Both the position numbers and the translations under genes were made by a program. The notes below the pieces were generated by a model. The model searched no databases and had not been told where the DNA came from. It worked only from the letters and a program-made list of their open reading frames with translations. Below, one piece after another: positions 26,974 through 36,053 of a stretch of DNA of 64,000 bases (position 1 is its first letter; the number at the start of each line of letters is the position of its first letter). This DNA is from Hyphomicrobium sp. (GTDB taxonomy: Bacteria > Pseudomonadota > Alphaproteobacteria > Rhizobiales > Hyphomicrobiaceae), in contig JADJVG010000002.1 in the NCBI GenBank assembly GCA_016716675.1, positions 186,001 through 250,000 on the forward strand, in the 5' to 3' direction.

Positions 26974-27513
26974 ATGGCGAATTTTCAAATCATTTGTCCT
27001 GCGTGCGCTGTGATCATGGCGCTGTTGGCTGCCGGGTGCGGGTCCGATCTGGGCGGCCCATTGCAGGGTGATTCTATTACGGCTTATGAAGCTTCGAGCG
27101 CCTTCTCACCGACCGGCCATCACGTGGCGGCGCTGGGTGACGGGCGCTATCGCATCACGGCGACGGGCAGCGCGGCAACGCCGAAAAGCCGCGTTGAAAA
27201 AATCGCGATGGCGCGGGCAGCCGAGTTCGGCATCGAACAGAAGCACAAATTCTTCCAGGCCGCGCCGGCGCAGTTTTCGATCCGCTGCGGCAAGCGCGAA
27301 TACCTCGAGAAAGGAGAGAAGCGGCATTTGCCGGCGCGTGGCTACGCAGTGGTCGAGCTGGATGTGGTGTACGCCAACGATGCGCCTGATGTGAACTTCC
27401 GTCCGGTCAAAGACGTCAGCAGTGCGCTGCAGACTGAATTGCAGACCGAGACGATCGCACCGGAAGCCAAGGCAGAGGCAGCCCGCGAGGTTAACGCGCA
27501 GTGCGGCGCTTGA
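26974..27513 (+). CDS. Putative lipoprotein
   Basis: The 179-residue product has a lipobox, LLAAGC, at the end of a short hydrophobic leader. The mature part starts GSDLGG. A conserved-looking segment GRYRITATGSAATPKSRVEK and IRCGKREYLEKGEKRH resembles small periplasmic proteins of unknown role. It sits between secG and pyrG. Family not recognised. Confidence 0.65.
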   Translation: MANFQIICPACAVIMALLAAGCGSDLGGPLQGDSITAYEASSAFSPTGHHVAALGDGRYRITATGSAATPKSRVEKIAMARAAEFGIEQKHKFFQAAPAQFSIRCGKREYLEKGEKRHLPARGYAVVELDVVYANDAPDVNFRPVKDVSSALQTELQTETIAPEAKAEAAREVNAQCGA

Positions 27514-27669
27514 CGGCTGACGGCCAAAGCCCGAGCCGGGGTTAACGCCCGCGCGGTCGGGGCTTGTGCGGATTCGTCCGGTCGTACCACCTGTCGCCGC
27601 TAAACCTCTGTGGATGTGGCGATATTGCCGCTTGGAGATTCTGCGTCCCCCGTGCGAGACCCAAATCCC

Positions 27670-29298
27670 ATGCAACGCTATATCTTCATCACAGGCGGCG
27701 TGGTCTCCTCACTCGGAAAAGGCCTCGCGTCCGCAGCACTCGGCGCGCTTCTACAAGCGCGCGGGTATTCCGTCCGGCTCAAAAAGCTGGACCCGTATCT
27801 CAACGTCGATCCGCGAACTATGAGCCCCTATCAGCACGGCGAAGTGTTCGTCACCGACGACGGCGCCGAGACGGATCTCGACCTTGGGCACTACGAGCGT
27901 TTTACCGGCGTACCGGCCAAGAAATCCGACAACATCACCACCGGTCGCATCTATCAGGAAATCATCACCAAGGAACGGCGCGGCGATTATCTCGGCGGCA
28001 CGGTGCAGGTCATTCCGCACGTCACCGATGCGATCAAGAATTTCGTTCTCAATGGCAATGAGGACGTTGATTTCGTGTTGACCGAAATCGGCGGCACGGT
28101 CGGCGATATCGAAGGCCTGCCGTTCTTTGAAGCGATCCGTCAGCTCGGCAATGATCTGCCGCGCGGCTCCGCAATCTATGTGCATCTGACGCTGATGCCG
28201 TACATTCCCTCAGCGGGGGAACTGAAAACCAAGCCGACGCAGCATTCGGTGAAAGAGTTGCGCTCGATCGGTATTCAACCCGACATTCTGCTGTGCCGCT
28301 CGGACCGCGATATTCCAATTGGCGAGCGCAAGAAGATCGCGCTGTTCTGTAACGTTCGGCCTGAAGCCGTCATTCAGGCGCTCGACGTGGCGTCGATTTA
28401 CGATGTGCCGCTCGCTTACCATCGCGAAGGCCTCGACCGCGAAGTGCTGGCCGCGTTCAACATCACAGGCGCACCGAGCCCCAACCTGTCGCGCTGGGAA
28501 AACATCTCGCGCAATATCGCGGCCCCCGAAGGCGAAGTGACCATTGCCATCATCGGCAAGTACACAGGCCTCAAGGATGCCTACAAATCGCTGACCGAAG
28601 CGCTGGTGCATGGCGGCATCGCCAATCGCGTCAGGGTCAAGCTCGACTGGATCGAGTCCGAGGTTTTCGAACGCGAAGACCCTGCACCTTATCTCGAAGG
28701 CGTTGACGGCATTCTGGTGCCGGGCGGCTTTGGTGAGCGCGGCTCCGAGGGCAAGATCCTCGCCGCGAAATTCGCGCGCGAACGCGGCGTGCCGTATTTC
28801 GGGATCTGCTTCGGTATGCAGATGGCTTGTCTGGAAGCGGCCGGCAATCTTGCGAACGTTCCAGATGCAAGCTCGACCGAATTCGGTGCCACGCAAGAGC
28901 CGGTCGTCGGCATGATGACCGAATGGATGCGCGGCAACGAACTCGAACAGCGCCGTCAGGGCGGCGATCTTGGCGGCACCATGCGCCTTGGCGCATTCGA
29001 AGCGGCGCTTTCCGAGGATAGCCGGATCTCAAAAATCTACGGCAGCACCGAAATTTCTGAGCGCCATCGCCACCGCTACGAAGTCAACATGCGTTATCGC
29101 GCGCTGCTGGAGCAGGTGGGTTTGCGGTTCGCAGGGCTATCACCCGACGGGTTGTTGCCGGAGACCATCGAATACCCGGACCACCCGTGGTTCATTGGTG
29201 TGCAGTATCACCCTGAACTGAAATCACGCCCCTTTGAGCCGCATCCGCTGTTTGCCAGCTTCATCATGGCGGCGGTTGAAAAGAGCCGACTTGTCTGA
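27670..29298 (+). CDS. pyrG: CTP synthase
   Basis: PyrG aminates UTP to CTP with glutamine. The 542 residues start at ATG 27670 with QRYIFITGGVVSSLGKGLAS (P-loop-like synthetase site). Further motifs are DPYLNVDPRTMSPYQHGEVF, EIGGTVGDIEG and KPTQHSVKELRSIGIQPD. The amidotransferase domain has GICFGMQMACLEAAGN (Cys) and QYHPELKSRPFEPHPLF (His, Glu). A strong terminator follows. Confidence 0.97.
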   Translation: MQRYIFITGGVVSSLGKGLASAALGALLQARGYSVRLKKLDPYLNVDPRTMSPYQHGEVFVTDDGAETDLDLGHYERFTGVPAKKSDNITTGRIYQEIITKERRGDYLGGTVQVIPHVTDAIKNFVLNGNEDVDFVLTEIGGTVGDIEGLPFFEAIRQLGNDLPRGSAIYVHLTLMPYIPSAGELKTKPTQHSVKELRSIGIQPDILLCRSDRDIPIGERKKIALFCNVRPEAVIQALDVASIYDVPLAYHREGLDREVLAAFNITGAPSPNLSRWENISRNIAAPEGEVTIAIIGKYTGLKDAYKSLTEALVHGGIANRVRVKLDWIESEVFEREDPAPYLEGVDGILVPGGFGERGSEGKILAAKFARERGVPYFGICFGMQMACLEAAGNLANVPDASSTEFGATQEPVVGMMTEWMRGNELEQRRQGGDLGGTMRLGAFEAALSEDSRISKIYGSTEISERHRHRYEVNMRYRALLEQVGLRFAGLSPDGLLPETIEYPDHPWFIGVQYHPELKSRPFEPHPLFASFIMAAVEKSRLV

Positions 29299-29326
29299 TC
29301 GGCGCGACGCTCGCGGGCTTGAATAC

Positions 29327-29357
29327 AAAAACGGCGCATCGTGAGATGCGCCGTTTT
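29327..29357. terminator. Bidirectional terminator between pyrG and the GNAT gene
   Basis: AAAACGGCGCATC, loop GTGA, GATGCGCCGTTTT. A- and T-runs on both sides serve the convergent genes. Confidence 0.9.
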
Positions 29358-29385
29358 GCGTTAGCCGCAGGGGGGCTGAGGCAAG

Positions 29386-29898
29386 TTAGAGGCTTTGTTC
29401 GAGCAGAACGAGCATCGGCTCACCATCAATGCCGCGTGCCGAGAAGCCCATCTTGCGCTCCAGTTCGATAGCGCAGTGATTTTCCCTGAGTTCGATCGAT
29501 TGCAGCTTCTGAATGCCGCGCGCCTTGGCGTTGCGGCGGACGAAGGCGAGAAGCGCCGCTTCGATGCCCTTGTCCTTGAAATCGCTGCGAACAGTGATCG
29601 CAACTTCCGCAGTGTCCATTTTCTTGTTGGCCGCCAGCATGGCGTTGGCGATGACCTCAGTGCTGCCAGCGGCATAGACCATGAAGTCTTCAGTCTGGCG
29701 ATGGTCGATGTGGGTCATCGATTCAATCTGCCGCTGCGAGACTTTCTGAATCGCGCTCAGGAACCGGAAGCGTAGATCGTCCTTGGAAACGTGGGCGAAG
29801 AACTCCGTCAAAGCTGCGTCGTCGGCTTCGCTGGCCGGGCGCACCGTGATGTGAAACCCGGTCTCGGTTTGCAGGTCTGCTGCGGTGATTGTGGTCAT
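29386..29898 (-). CDS. GNAT-family N-acetyltransferase
   Basis: A 170-residue GNAT domain with FHITVRPASEADDAAL at the start. Next come FFAHVSKDDLRFRFL, the beta4 strand AEVAITVRSDFKDKGIEAAL (acetyl-CoA loop, a degenerate Q/R-x-x-G-x-A) and RENHCAIELERKMGFSA. It resembles the acetyltransferase domain of Pat-type protein acetylases without their ATP-grasp part. ATG 29898 has AGGGGAAG upstream. The substrate is unknown. Confidence 0.8.
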   Translation of the reverse strand: MTTITAADLQTETGFHITVRPASEADDAALTEFFAHVSKDDLRFRFLSAIQKVSQRQIESMTHIDHRQTEDFMVYAAGSTEVIANAMLAANKKMDTAEVAITVRSDFKDKGIEAALLAFVRRNAKARGIQKLQSIELRENHCAIELERKMGFSARGIDGEPMLVLLEQSL

Positions 29899-30180
29899 GG
29901 AAACTTCCCCTTGTGATGGCTTTGCGAACGCGCCGGCGACGGCCGTTACCGCCTCCAATCAACGCTTCGGGGAAGCATGTAATGCTTTGTCCGCTAAGCC
30001 AAAATAGACAATGTTGCATAGCAGCAAAAAGCATATTGCAGCGCGGCCGTGACGCGACGAAATTTGATTTATCTCATGGCGCGCGCCAGCGAAGCAGGTA
30101 TCCGATCGAATGTGTCAATTCATGTCAATTTTTAAGCAGCGGGGCGCGCTACGGGCTGTACGTATTTCAGGCATCGCCCC

Positions 30181-30954
30181 TCATTTGCCGGCAAAGAATG
30201 TGGTGCGATCGATGCCGGTGTTGCCGTTGGCAGGATCGTAGGCGTAGACGAGCACCTCATAGAGGCCGTCGCCGTCGAGCGGCAGGCTTGCCGCAAACTG
30301 ACTGGTCTCTCCCGCATACTTCATGTCGATGCGCGCGACTTCCTTGCCATTGTGGCTGACGATGGCTTTGACCTCGTAGGCGTCGGCGTTCCACAACCCC
30401 TTTGGTTCAATGGGGCAACCGCACATCATCACGATGTTGGCTTTCACATCGACCGATTTGGCGGTGCCAACTTTGACGTGAGCGGGTGGCGACAGAACGT
30501 CGACGACGAAGCCCGGCAATTCCAAAACCCAACCATCACCGCCGGTGATATGGCGACCCGGCACGACCCATTGGCTTGATGTAGCGCGATGCGCCGCCTG
30601 CATCTGCGCGAGGGGGCCGATGGCCTCGACCTCGATCAACGTGGGCGCCTGAAGATCAATGGTCGCCTCGAATTTCGCGGAGTTTGCGTCCGATAGCACG
30701 GCGCGCCGTCCGCTGTTCTCGTGCATCAGCCGCTTGGTGTCGCCCGTGCCGCCTGCCGTCAAGCCGCTGGCCAGGATGTTTTTCGTCAAAGCATCGCGCA
30801 GGGTAATTTGCATACCGCCCATGCTGGAGCCGATATATTTGGCGTCCTTACTCATCACGCGCACGGTGATGTTGGTCGGTTCGGCCCGGGCCGCGATGGG
30901 GGCTGCAATCAGCGCAGCGGCAACGCCTAAGACATGAAAAAAATTGCAACGCAT
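30181..30954 (-). CDS. Periplasmic hypothetical protein with CGCP motif
   Basis: The 257-residue product has a clean signal peptide (VLGVAAALIAAPIAARAEP). The body is beta-rich. It includes the unusual ANIVMMCGCPIEPKGLWNAD, where two Cys and two Met could bind a metal, and ends in a beta-sandwich-like YEVLVYAYDPANGNTGID. It starts 55 bases after the stop of the haem protein, on the same strand, so the two may share a transcript. Family not recognised; DUF4198-like transport proteins are a distant possibility. Confidence 0.65.
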   Translation of the reverse strand: MRCNFFHVLGVAAALIAAPIAARAEPTNITVRVMSKDAKYIGSSMGGMQITLRDALTKNILASGLTAGGTGDTKRLMHENSGRRAVLSDANSAKFEATIDLQAPTLIEVEAIGPLAQMQAAHRATSSQWVVPGRHITGGDGWVLELPGFVVDVLSPPAHVKVGTAKSVDVKANIVMMCGCPIEPKGLWNADAYEVKAIVSHNGKEVARIDMKYAGETSQFAASLPLDGDGLYEVLVYAYDPANGNTGIDRTTFFAGK

Positions 30955-31009
30955 TTGAAGCCGTCTCCTTTTGCAGTCCTATTGTGCCAGCAGGTGGCGC
31001 GAGGGCGCG

Positions 31010-31624
31010 CTATTGCGACGGTATGCTGACCGAGAACGCGCCACGCAAATCTCCAGCCTTGAAGCCCGTCGCTTGATCCGCTGGATATAGCTTTGTGATT
31101 TCCGCCTTCACCTCTGGCTTTACGTCTGATCCGTGGCAGGCAAGGCAGGGCTCGGCGGCCGTGGGGATTGCTTTCATGTAGCGGAAGCTTGTTGCGCCAT
31201 TATCGGTGACGGTTTCCGAATAATCGAGCGTGGCGGGATCGGCGCCAGCCGCAAGTTTGTCCACGAAATCCTGCAGCACGCGAGTTTCAAAGGCGTCGGC
31301 GGCGTTTTCGGGATTGCGGATTTTCAGAGCGGTGCGGCGCACCGTGAGGTGGTGCTTGGTCGAGGCGTCGGCAGCGATGGTCGGTGCAACCGTTTTGCAA
31401 ACGGAAATAGCAGAGATGGCGCCGCCGCTTTTGATGGCGCTCATCAACTGGCCTTTGAGCGTTTCGCCGAGATCTTTGGTGGCCGCGCGCGCCGCTGCGA
31501 GCTGCGTTGCCGTGTTGGGCGCGGTTGCGGCGTCAGGTGCGGCTCCATCGGCGTATCCCGGCTGCGCGGCGAAAACCAGGGCCAATACGCTAGCCGCAGC
31601 TCCGCTCATCCATTCATGCTTCAT
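31010..31624 (-). CDS. Tll0287-like (DUF3365) c-type haem protein
   Basis: The start at ATG 31624 has GGAGG seven bases before it. The 204 residues comprise a signal peptide (GAAASVLALVFAAQPGYADG), then a helical domain with LGETLKGQLMSAIKSGG, AISVCKTVAPTIA and LTVRRTALKIRNPENAADAF. A single haem-binding CLACH lies near the C-terminus, and GDLRGAFSVSIP ends the protein. This order fits the DUF3365/Tll0287-like sensor or haem domain, usually periplasmic. A perfect palindrome lies over its probable promoter, so it is likely tightly controlled. Confidence 0.85.
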   Translation of the reverse strand: MKHEWMSGAAASVLALVFAAQPGYADGAAPDAATAPNTATQLAAARAATKDLGETLKGQLMSAIKSGGAISAISVCKTVAPTIAADASTKHHLTVRRTALKIRNPENAADAFETRVLQDFVDKLAAGADPATLDYSETVTDNGATSFRYMKAIPTAAEPCLACHGSDVKPEVKAEITKLYPADQATGFKAGDLRGAFSVSIPSQ

Positions 31625-31659
31625 CGCACGCCTCCATGCCCGGTGATTGCAAAACGTCA

Positions 31660-31677
31660 TATTAGAAAAATCTAATA
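31660..31677 (-). promoter_or_regulatory. Palindromic operator upstream of the haem-protein gene
   Basis: TATTAGA-AAAA-TCTAATA is a perfect 7-bp inverted repeat in otherwise GC-rich DNA. On the coding strand it contains TAATAT, a good -10 hexamer, 36-53 bases before the start codon. The shape suits a small repressor of ArsR or Rrf2 type, but the regulator is not identifiable here. Confidence 0.65.
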
Positions 31678-31735
31678 CATTGCGGGTCCGGCGTCCAGCC
31701 TTGCGTCGCGCCGTTACAGACGGCAAGCAGGCCGC

Positions 31736-31773
31736 CCAAAACAAAAGCGGCGCGGAATTTTCCGCGCCGCCTT
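31736..31773 (-). terminator. Terminator after the small membrane-protein gene
   Basis: GCGGCGCGGAA pairs with TTCCGCGCCGC. On the minus strand TTTTGTTTT follows. Confidence 0.85.
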
Positions 31774-31801
31774 CAAAGTGCATGATTGTAAACGCTGCCG
31801 A

Positions 31802-32059
31802 TTAAGGTGTGGCAGGAGCCGGTGCCGGCTCTGCGGCGGGTGCCGTCGTTTCAGCAGGCGCTACCTGCATCGTGGTGACATCCATCTTGACCAGACCCAG
31901 ATGAATGAGCGCGCCGAACAGAACGGCGAACACGAGTGCCGTCGTCAGCGCATTGACGATACGGTTCGAGAACGAAAGCATGTTGCCGATGAGATCGAGC
32001 ACGAACACGACGGCAGCCGCGATCAGTACGGGCTGTAACCAGCCAAGTGTTTCCAACAT
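31802..32059 (-). CDS. Small membrane protein with Pro/Ala tail
   Basis: The 85-residue product starts at ATG 32059, with AGGGGAAG upstream. Two hydrophobic helices are visible (QPVLIAAAVVFVLDLIGNML and ALTTALVFAVLFGALIHLGL). They are followed by a periplasmic or cytoplasmic tail of Pro/Ala/Thr. No family recognised. It is monocistronic, with its own terminator. Confidence 0.65.
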   Translation of the reverse strand: MLETLGWLQPVLIAAAVVFVLDLIGNMLSFSNRIVNALTTALVFAVLFGALIHLGLVKMDVTTMQVAPAETTAPAAEPAPAPATP

Positions 32060-32350
32060 AGTCTTCCCCTGTTTTTTTGTTGCATCGTTTAACGGCCGAA
32101 CCGGCCGCCGCGACTTGTGCGAGTCGCAGTATAGCGGCGGCGTGCTCCCGCGTAACGCAGTAAACAGGACGTTGTGCCTAAATTTCACGCACGGGTTGTG
32201 TCCGTGGCGCAGATAACTGGGGTTGCCGACACTGAGGCGGAGGTTGCTGCGGCGTCACGGCGCGGCGAATCTGACGACGATCATCACCGGATACGTTGGC
32301 CGCGCGCCATGATCGACGTTGGCGTGTACTGCAGGTATGCGAGCAGCCGA

Positions 32351-33106
32351 TTATCCTGCAAAAATAGAAGCCGTTTGGTCGGACGTCAGTACGCGATATT
32401 TGCCGGCGTCGAGATAGGCGGGCAGCAGCAGACCGCCGACGCTGTCACGGTGGAGCGCGGTGACGTGATTGCCGAGTGCTGCAAACATGCGCCGCACTTG
32501 GTGGTAACGGCCTTCCGACAGCGTCACCTGTACGACAGGTTCGCTGAGCGATGGCGCCGCGATGCAGTCCATCGAAACGGGCAGCAGCGGTTTGCTCTCG
32601 CCCTCTAGCATCAGTTTACCGGAGGCGAGCGCTGCGGCTTCGTCTCCGCGCAGCGGTCGCGCCAGTGTGGCACGGTAGCGTTTGGTGATGTTGCTCTTCG
32701 GCGCAATGATGCGATGGAGCAGCGCGCCGTCATCGGTCATCAGCAACAGGCCGGAGGTTTCTTTGTCGAGACGGCCGACCGTCGAGATCGCAGGTTTGCG
32801 CGCCCGCCATCTGAGCGGCAGAAGCTCATAGACCAGCGGTCCAGCTTCCTTGTGGCTGCAGGTGACGCCGAGCGGCTTATGCATGACCAGCACGACGCCG
32901 GGCGGCGGATCGAGCGGGTGGCCAGCAATCTTCATGCGTGAACTCAGGTCAGGCGACACGCGCACATGCATATCGGCATCGGTGACCGGCGCGCCATCAA
33001 GAGATATGCGGCCGAATTTGACGAGCGCCTGAATGTCCTTGCGCGAACCGTATCCCATGTTGGCGAGCAGCCGGTCGAGGCGCAGCGTTTGAACCTTGTC
33101 GCTCAT
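32351..33106 (-). CDS. RsuA/RluB/RluF-family pseudouridine synthase
   Basis: The 251-residue protein has an S4 RNA-binding domain at the N-terminus (RLDRLLANMGYGSRKDIQAL). The catalytic domain carries GRLDKETSGLLLMTDDG (catalytic Asp) and GRYHQVRRMFAALGNHV. The length and S4 domain point to the group that modifies 16S or 23S rRNA; RsuA (16S U516) is the closest guess. It overlaps the methyltransferase gene by four bases (ATGA), so both act on rRNA from one transcript. Confidence 0.9.
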   Translation of the reverse strand: MSDKVQTLRLDRLLANMGYGSRKDIQALVKFGRISLDGAPVTDADMHVRVSPDLSSRMKIAGHPLDPPPGVVLVMHKPLGVTCSHKEAGPLVYELLPLRWRARKPAISTVGRLDKETSGLLLMTDDGALLHRIIAPKSNITKRYRATLARPLRGDEAAALASGKLMLEGESKPLLPVSMDCIAAPSLSEPVVQVTLSEGRYHQVRRMFAALGNHVTALHRDSVGGLLLPAYLDAGKYRVLTSDQTASIFAG

Positions 33107-34062
33107 TTGCGCACCTTCACCGCCGGTGCTTTTCGCGCCGTCGTTGATGCTTTGCGGGCCGCGTAGATCTTGAAGCCGTGAGCATCGGCGATAGGCTCAA
33201 CCGTTTCAAATAAGGGCTTAAGCGTTGCTTCGTAGGGTAGGTGGCGATTGGCTGTTAGCCAAAGCGCGCCGTCGGGTTTCAACATACCGGCCGCTTTGCT
33301 GATAAAAGCCTGACCGAGGGCTTTGTCTTCTTCGCCGGCATCGTGGAACGGCGGATTGGTGACGATGAAGTCTAGCGCTGTTGGCAAGTCGCGCGCGGTT
33401 CTGACGTCAGCCCACAGCGTTGTCACGCCGTCGCCCGGAACGTTGCGGCGCGCCATGGCGAGCGCGCGTTGGTCGATGTCGATCAACGTCATGCGCGGTT
33501 GATCGGTGCCATGACGCACAGCGCGCGCCAGCACGCCGATGCCGCAACCGAGATCGGCGCCGTGACCATCGAACTGCGGCAGATGATCGAGAAGCAACTG
33601 ACTGCCTGGATCGATGCGATCCCAATTGAACAGTCCGGGTTGAGACCACAAACCAAGACCGGCAAGTAACTGCGGGCTGCCGGCTGCGATGGCGTCGTCG
33701 AGTCCGGTGGCGGTGGCGGGCCGCTTTGTGTGGATGATCTGGTTGCGGCGTTTGTGGCTGACGTCAACGACGCAGCCGAAGGCCGTCAATTCGTCAGCGA
33801 TGCGCGTGCCGCCTTTGGTATTGGCAGCGAACGCGAGCAGCGTTCCACCTGGAGTGAGCGCGCGCAATGCAAGCGCCAGCACAGTGCGGCGCTCGATGGT
33901 GCTTGGCGGCGCATGGACGATGATTTGTGCGCAGCTCGCTGGTGCCATATCGGCCAGCACCGAAGCGCCGGGCACTTGCGGCGAGCACTGCACGCTGTCG
34001 GCCGGAACCTCGATAATGTCGCGCGGAACGCTGCCGTAGACGGCATAAGGAAGACTGCTCAT
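33103..34062 (-). CDS. RsmC-like rRNA guanine-N2 methyltransferase
   Basis: The product has 319 residues. The C-terminal Rossmann domain has GADLGCGIGVLARAV (SAM), TLIDIDQRALAMARRNV and the catalytic FIVTNPPFHD. The N-terminal half is a degenerate methyltransferase lobe (IIVHAPPSTIERRTVLALAL, GGTLLAFAANTKGG). This duplicated plan is that of RsmC (16S G1207) and RlmG. RsmC is the likelier identity, but the exact target is inferred. Confidence 0.85.
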   Translation of the reverse strand: MSSLPYAVYGSVPRDIIEVPADSVQCSPQVPGASVLADMAPASCAQIIVHAPPSTIERRTVLALALRALTPGGTLLAFAANTKGGTRIADELTAFGCVVDVSHKRRNQIIHTKRPATATGLDDAIAAGSPQLLAGLGLWSQPGLFNWDRIDPGSQLLLDHLPQFDGHGADLGCGIGVLARAVRHGTDQPRMTLIDIDQRALAMARRNVPGDGVTTLWADVRTARDLPTALDFIVTNPPFHDAGEEDKALGQAFISKAAGMLKPDGALWLTANRHLPYEATLKPLFETVEPIADAHGFKIYAARKASTTARKAPAVKVRK

Positions 34063-34324
34063 TTGCCCGATGTGCCAGCTTTTCGTTCGCCTTCAAAGCC
34101 ACATGCCGTATCCGCCGCCGAAATCGCCCCTCCGCGCACGGCGGTCAACTTTCGGAACGAGAGCCGCTGAGCGCAACCAGCACTGTAATGATATAACAAC
34201 TCATTGAAATCGATCACGAAAAGTTTGGCTCACGTTATGAAAATGCGATTGGCGTTATCGCCGCGAGCCCGTTAAGAACGAAGCAACAGGAAACACCTGT
34301 AACCCATCTCGAGGAGGACACCCT

Positions 34325-34414
34325 ATGAAAGTCTGGACAAAGCCGGCCGTTCGCGAGCAGGAAGTTGGTCTTGAAGTCACCAGCTACCTCCCGGCCGAAA
34401 TCGACGTTATCTAA
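34325..34414 (+). CDS. pqqA: PqqA, pyrroloquinoline quinone precursor peptide (29 aa)
   Basis: Reading from ATG 34325 gives MKVWTKPAVREQEVGLEVTS, then YLPAEIDVI and a stop, 29 residues. The hallmark is E-V-T-S-Y: Glu17 and Tyr21 are the pair that PqqE cross-links to build PQQ. The N-terminal MK.W..P and the AEID ending recall the methylotroph PqqA. A strong GAGGAGGA site lies nine bases upstream and a terminator follows, as for a highly expressed peptide. It is orphan here, as no pqqB, C, D or E is adjacent. PQQ serves methanol and glucose dehydrogenases in the periplasm. Confidence 0.9.
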   Translation: MKVWTKPAVREQEVGLEVTSYLPAEIDVI

Positions 34415-34439
34415 CGATTTCGAACCGCAAGGTTCTAGG

Positions 34440-34468
34440 AACGGCGGCTCTCACGAGCCGCCGTTTTT
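34440..34468 (+). terminator. Terminator after pqqA
   Basis: AACGGCGGCTC, loop TCAC, GAGCCGCCGTTTTT, 26 bases after the stop. Confidence 0.9.
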
Positions 34469-34540
34469 GTTTTGGGGATGGGCTGGATTAGCCGGCGTTC
34501 AGGGCTCGCCGCACCGCCGTGAGGCCGCTATAAGACCACC

Positions 34541-35402
34541 ATGACCCAACACGAAGCCATGAAGCCCCTGGCTCGCGTCACCGTCGGTGGCGTGACCTTC
34601 GCCCAAGATGCTCCAATCGCCGTACTTGCTGGCCCCTGCCAGATGGAAAGCCGGGCGCACGCCCTCGAAATGGCGTCGGCGCTGAAAGAGGCGGCGACCA
34701 AGCTCGGCATAGGTCTTGTATACAAGTCGTCCTTCGATAAGGCCAACCGCACGTCGCTGTCGGGCCGCCGGGGCATCGGGCTTGAGGCCGCGTTGCCGGT
34801 GTTTGCAGAAATCCGCGAGTCGCTGGGCCTGCCGGTCGTCACCGACGTCCACGAGATCGAGCAGTGCGCGCGCGTTGCCGAAGTCGTCGACATCCTGCAG
34901 ATCCCGGCCTTTCTGTGCCGCCAGACGGACCTGCTGATCGCGGCGGCGAATACCGGCCGGGTTGTCAAAATCAAGAAAGGGCAGTTTCTGGCCCCTTGGG
35001 ATATGAAGAATGTCGTCGCCAAGGTGACCGGCAGCGGCAATCCCAATGTGCTGGTGACCGAGCGCGGATCGAGCTTTGGCTACAATACACTGGTCGTAGA
35101 CATGCGCGGTCTGCCGCAAATGGCGGAAATCGGCGCACCGGTGATCTTCGACGCGACTCACGCCGTGCAGCAGCCGGGCGGGCAGGGCACGTCTTCGGGC
35201 GGCGATCGCCGGTTCGTGCCGGTGTTGGCGCGGGCGGCAGTGGCTGTTGGTATCGCGGGGCTGTTTATCGAAACGCACCAAGATCCGGATCACGCGCCGT
35301 CGGACGGGCCGAACATGGTGCCGCTCTGGCGATTTTGCGGCCCTGATCGCCGATCTCCAGGAAATCGACACGGTCGTTAAACGCCAGAAGAGCGCACGCT
35401 AG
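34541..35402 (+). CDS. kdsA: 3-deoxy-8-phosphooctulonate synthase (single-base frameshift near the end)
   Basis: KdsA condenses PEP and arabinose 5-phosphate for the Kdo of lipopolysaccharide. Motifs are AVLAGPCQMESRAHALEMA, VYKSSFDKANRTS, VVTDVHEIEQC, LQIPAFLCRQTDLLIAAA, IKKGQFLAPWDMKN, ERGSSFGYNTLVVDMRGLP and FDATHAVQQPGG. After APSDGPNMVPL one extra base near 35324-35330 shifts the frame. Correcting it restores DFAALIADLQEIDTVVKRQK and a stop at 35400-35402, giving 286 residues. Without the correction the last 17 codons to 35380 are nonsense. Confidence 0.93.
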
Positions 35403-36053
35403 GCCTTCAGCGCACGCTCTTTCGGATCGGTGGCATTTCTCAGGTTTTAGCCGGGGCTGACCACTCTGCCGGTTGGGAGTTCCGGCGGTAGCGAGCGGTC
35501 AGCCAGGGCGATCGTAGCTTCAGGAATCTTAGCTTCAGGATTTGGGATCGGATCGTCTTCGGGTCGTGATCGGCCAGGCTGGACGGCGCGTGCACGCGCC
35601 GGTCGGATGCCCGGCCGGGCATCAGCAGCGTCAGATTTTTCGGGACCACAGACTGTTCGCGACAGCCTCGATGTGGGTCCTGCTCGTCAGTCCGCCGAAG
35701 TCAGCCGATCCAACCGTGACGGGTGCGGCAGCGCACCGGGCGGAGGAACATGCCAGCGACGACGAAACCTTGCCGACATTGATGGCCGCAATGGCCATCG
35801 AGGTCGCGAAAAGGCACATGGCTGTCAGACAGGAAGCGTAGGCAAGCGCACGCGAGACGAGATCATAGTGCATCGGTCAACCTCACAACGACAAACAAAA
35901 GAGGGGACGACACTTCACTTGCAGGTTCGGCTTGAGGGGAGGGGAGATACCTCCCGGAGCCGATGTATTGATGATGCAGCAACCTTGGTTAACGCGCGGT
36001 TAAAGGTAACCAGACGGTCAACAAAAAACGCTGTACGTCCCACGCTGGAGCGC
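35403..36053. other. Gene-poor stretch between kdsA and the RpoE-controlled operon
   Basis: I find no recognisable conserved gene here apart from one weak small frame on the minus strand (35631-35873). A perfect palindrome, GATGCCCGGCCGGGCATC, lies at 35606-35623. The rest holds only low-complexity frames. Confidence 0.5.
35631..35873 (-). CDS. Possible small exported protein
   Basis: An 80-residue frame with an apparent signal peptide (YASCLTAMCLFATSMAIAAI) and a short Ser/Ala-rich mature part with two Cys. GAGG lies upstream of the ATG, and an 18-bp palindrome follows the stop within eight bases. There is no family match, so this is only a candidate. Confidence 0.35.
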   Translation of the reverse strand: MHYDLVSRALAYASCLTAMCLFATSMAIAAINVGKVSSSLACSSARCAAAPVTVGSADFGGLTSRTHIEAVANSLWSRKI

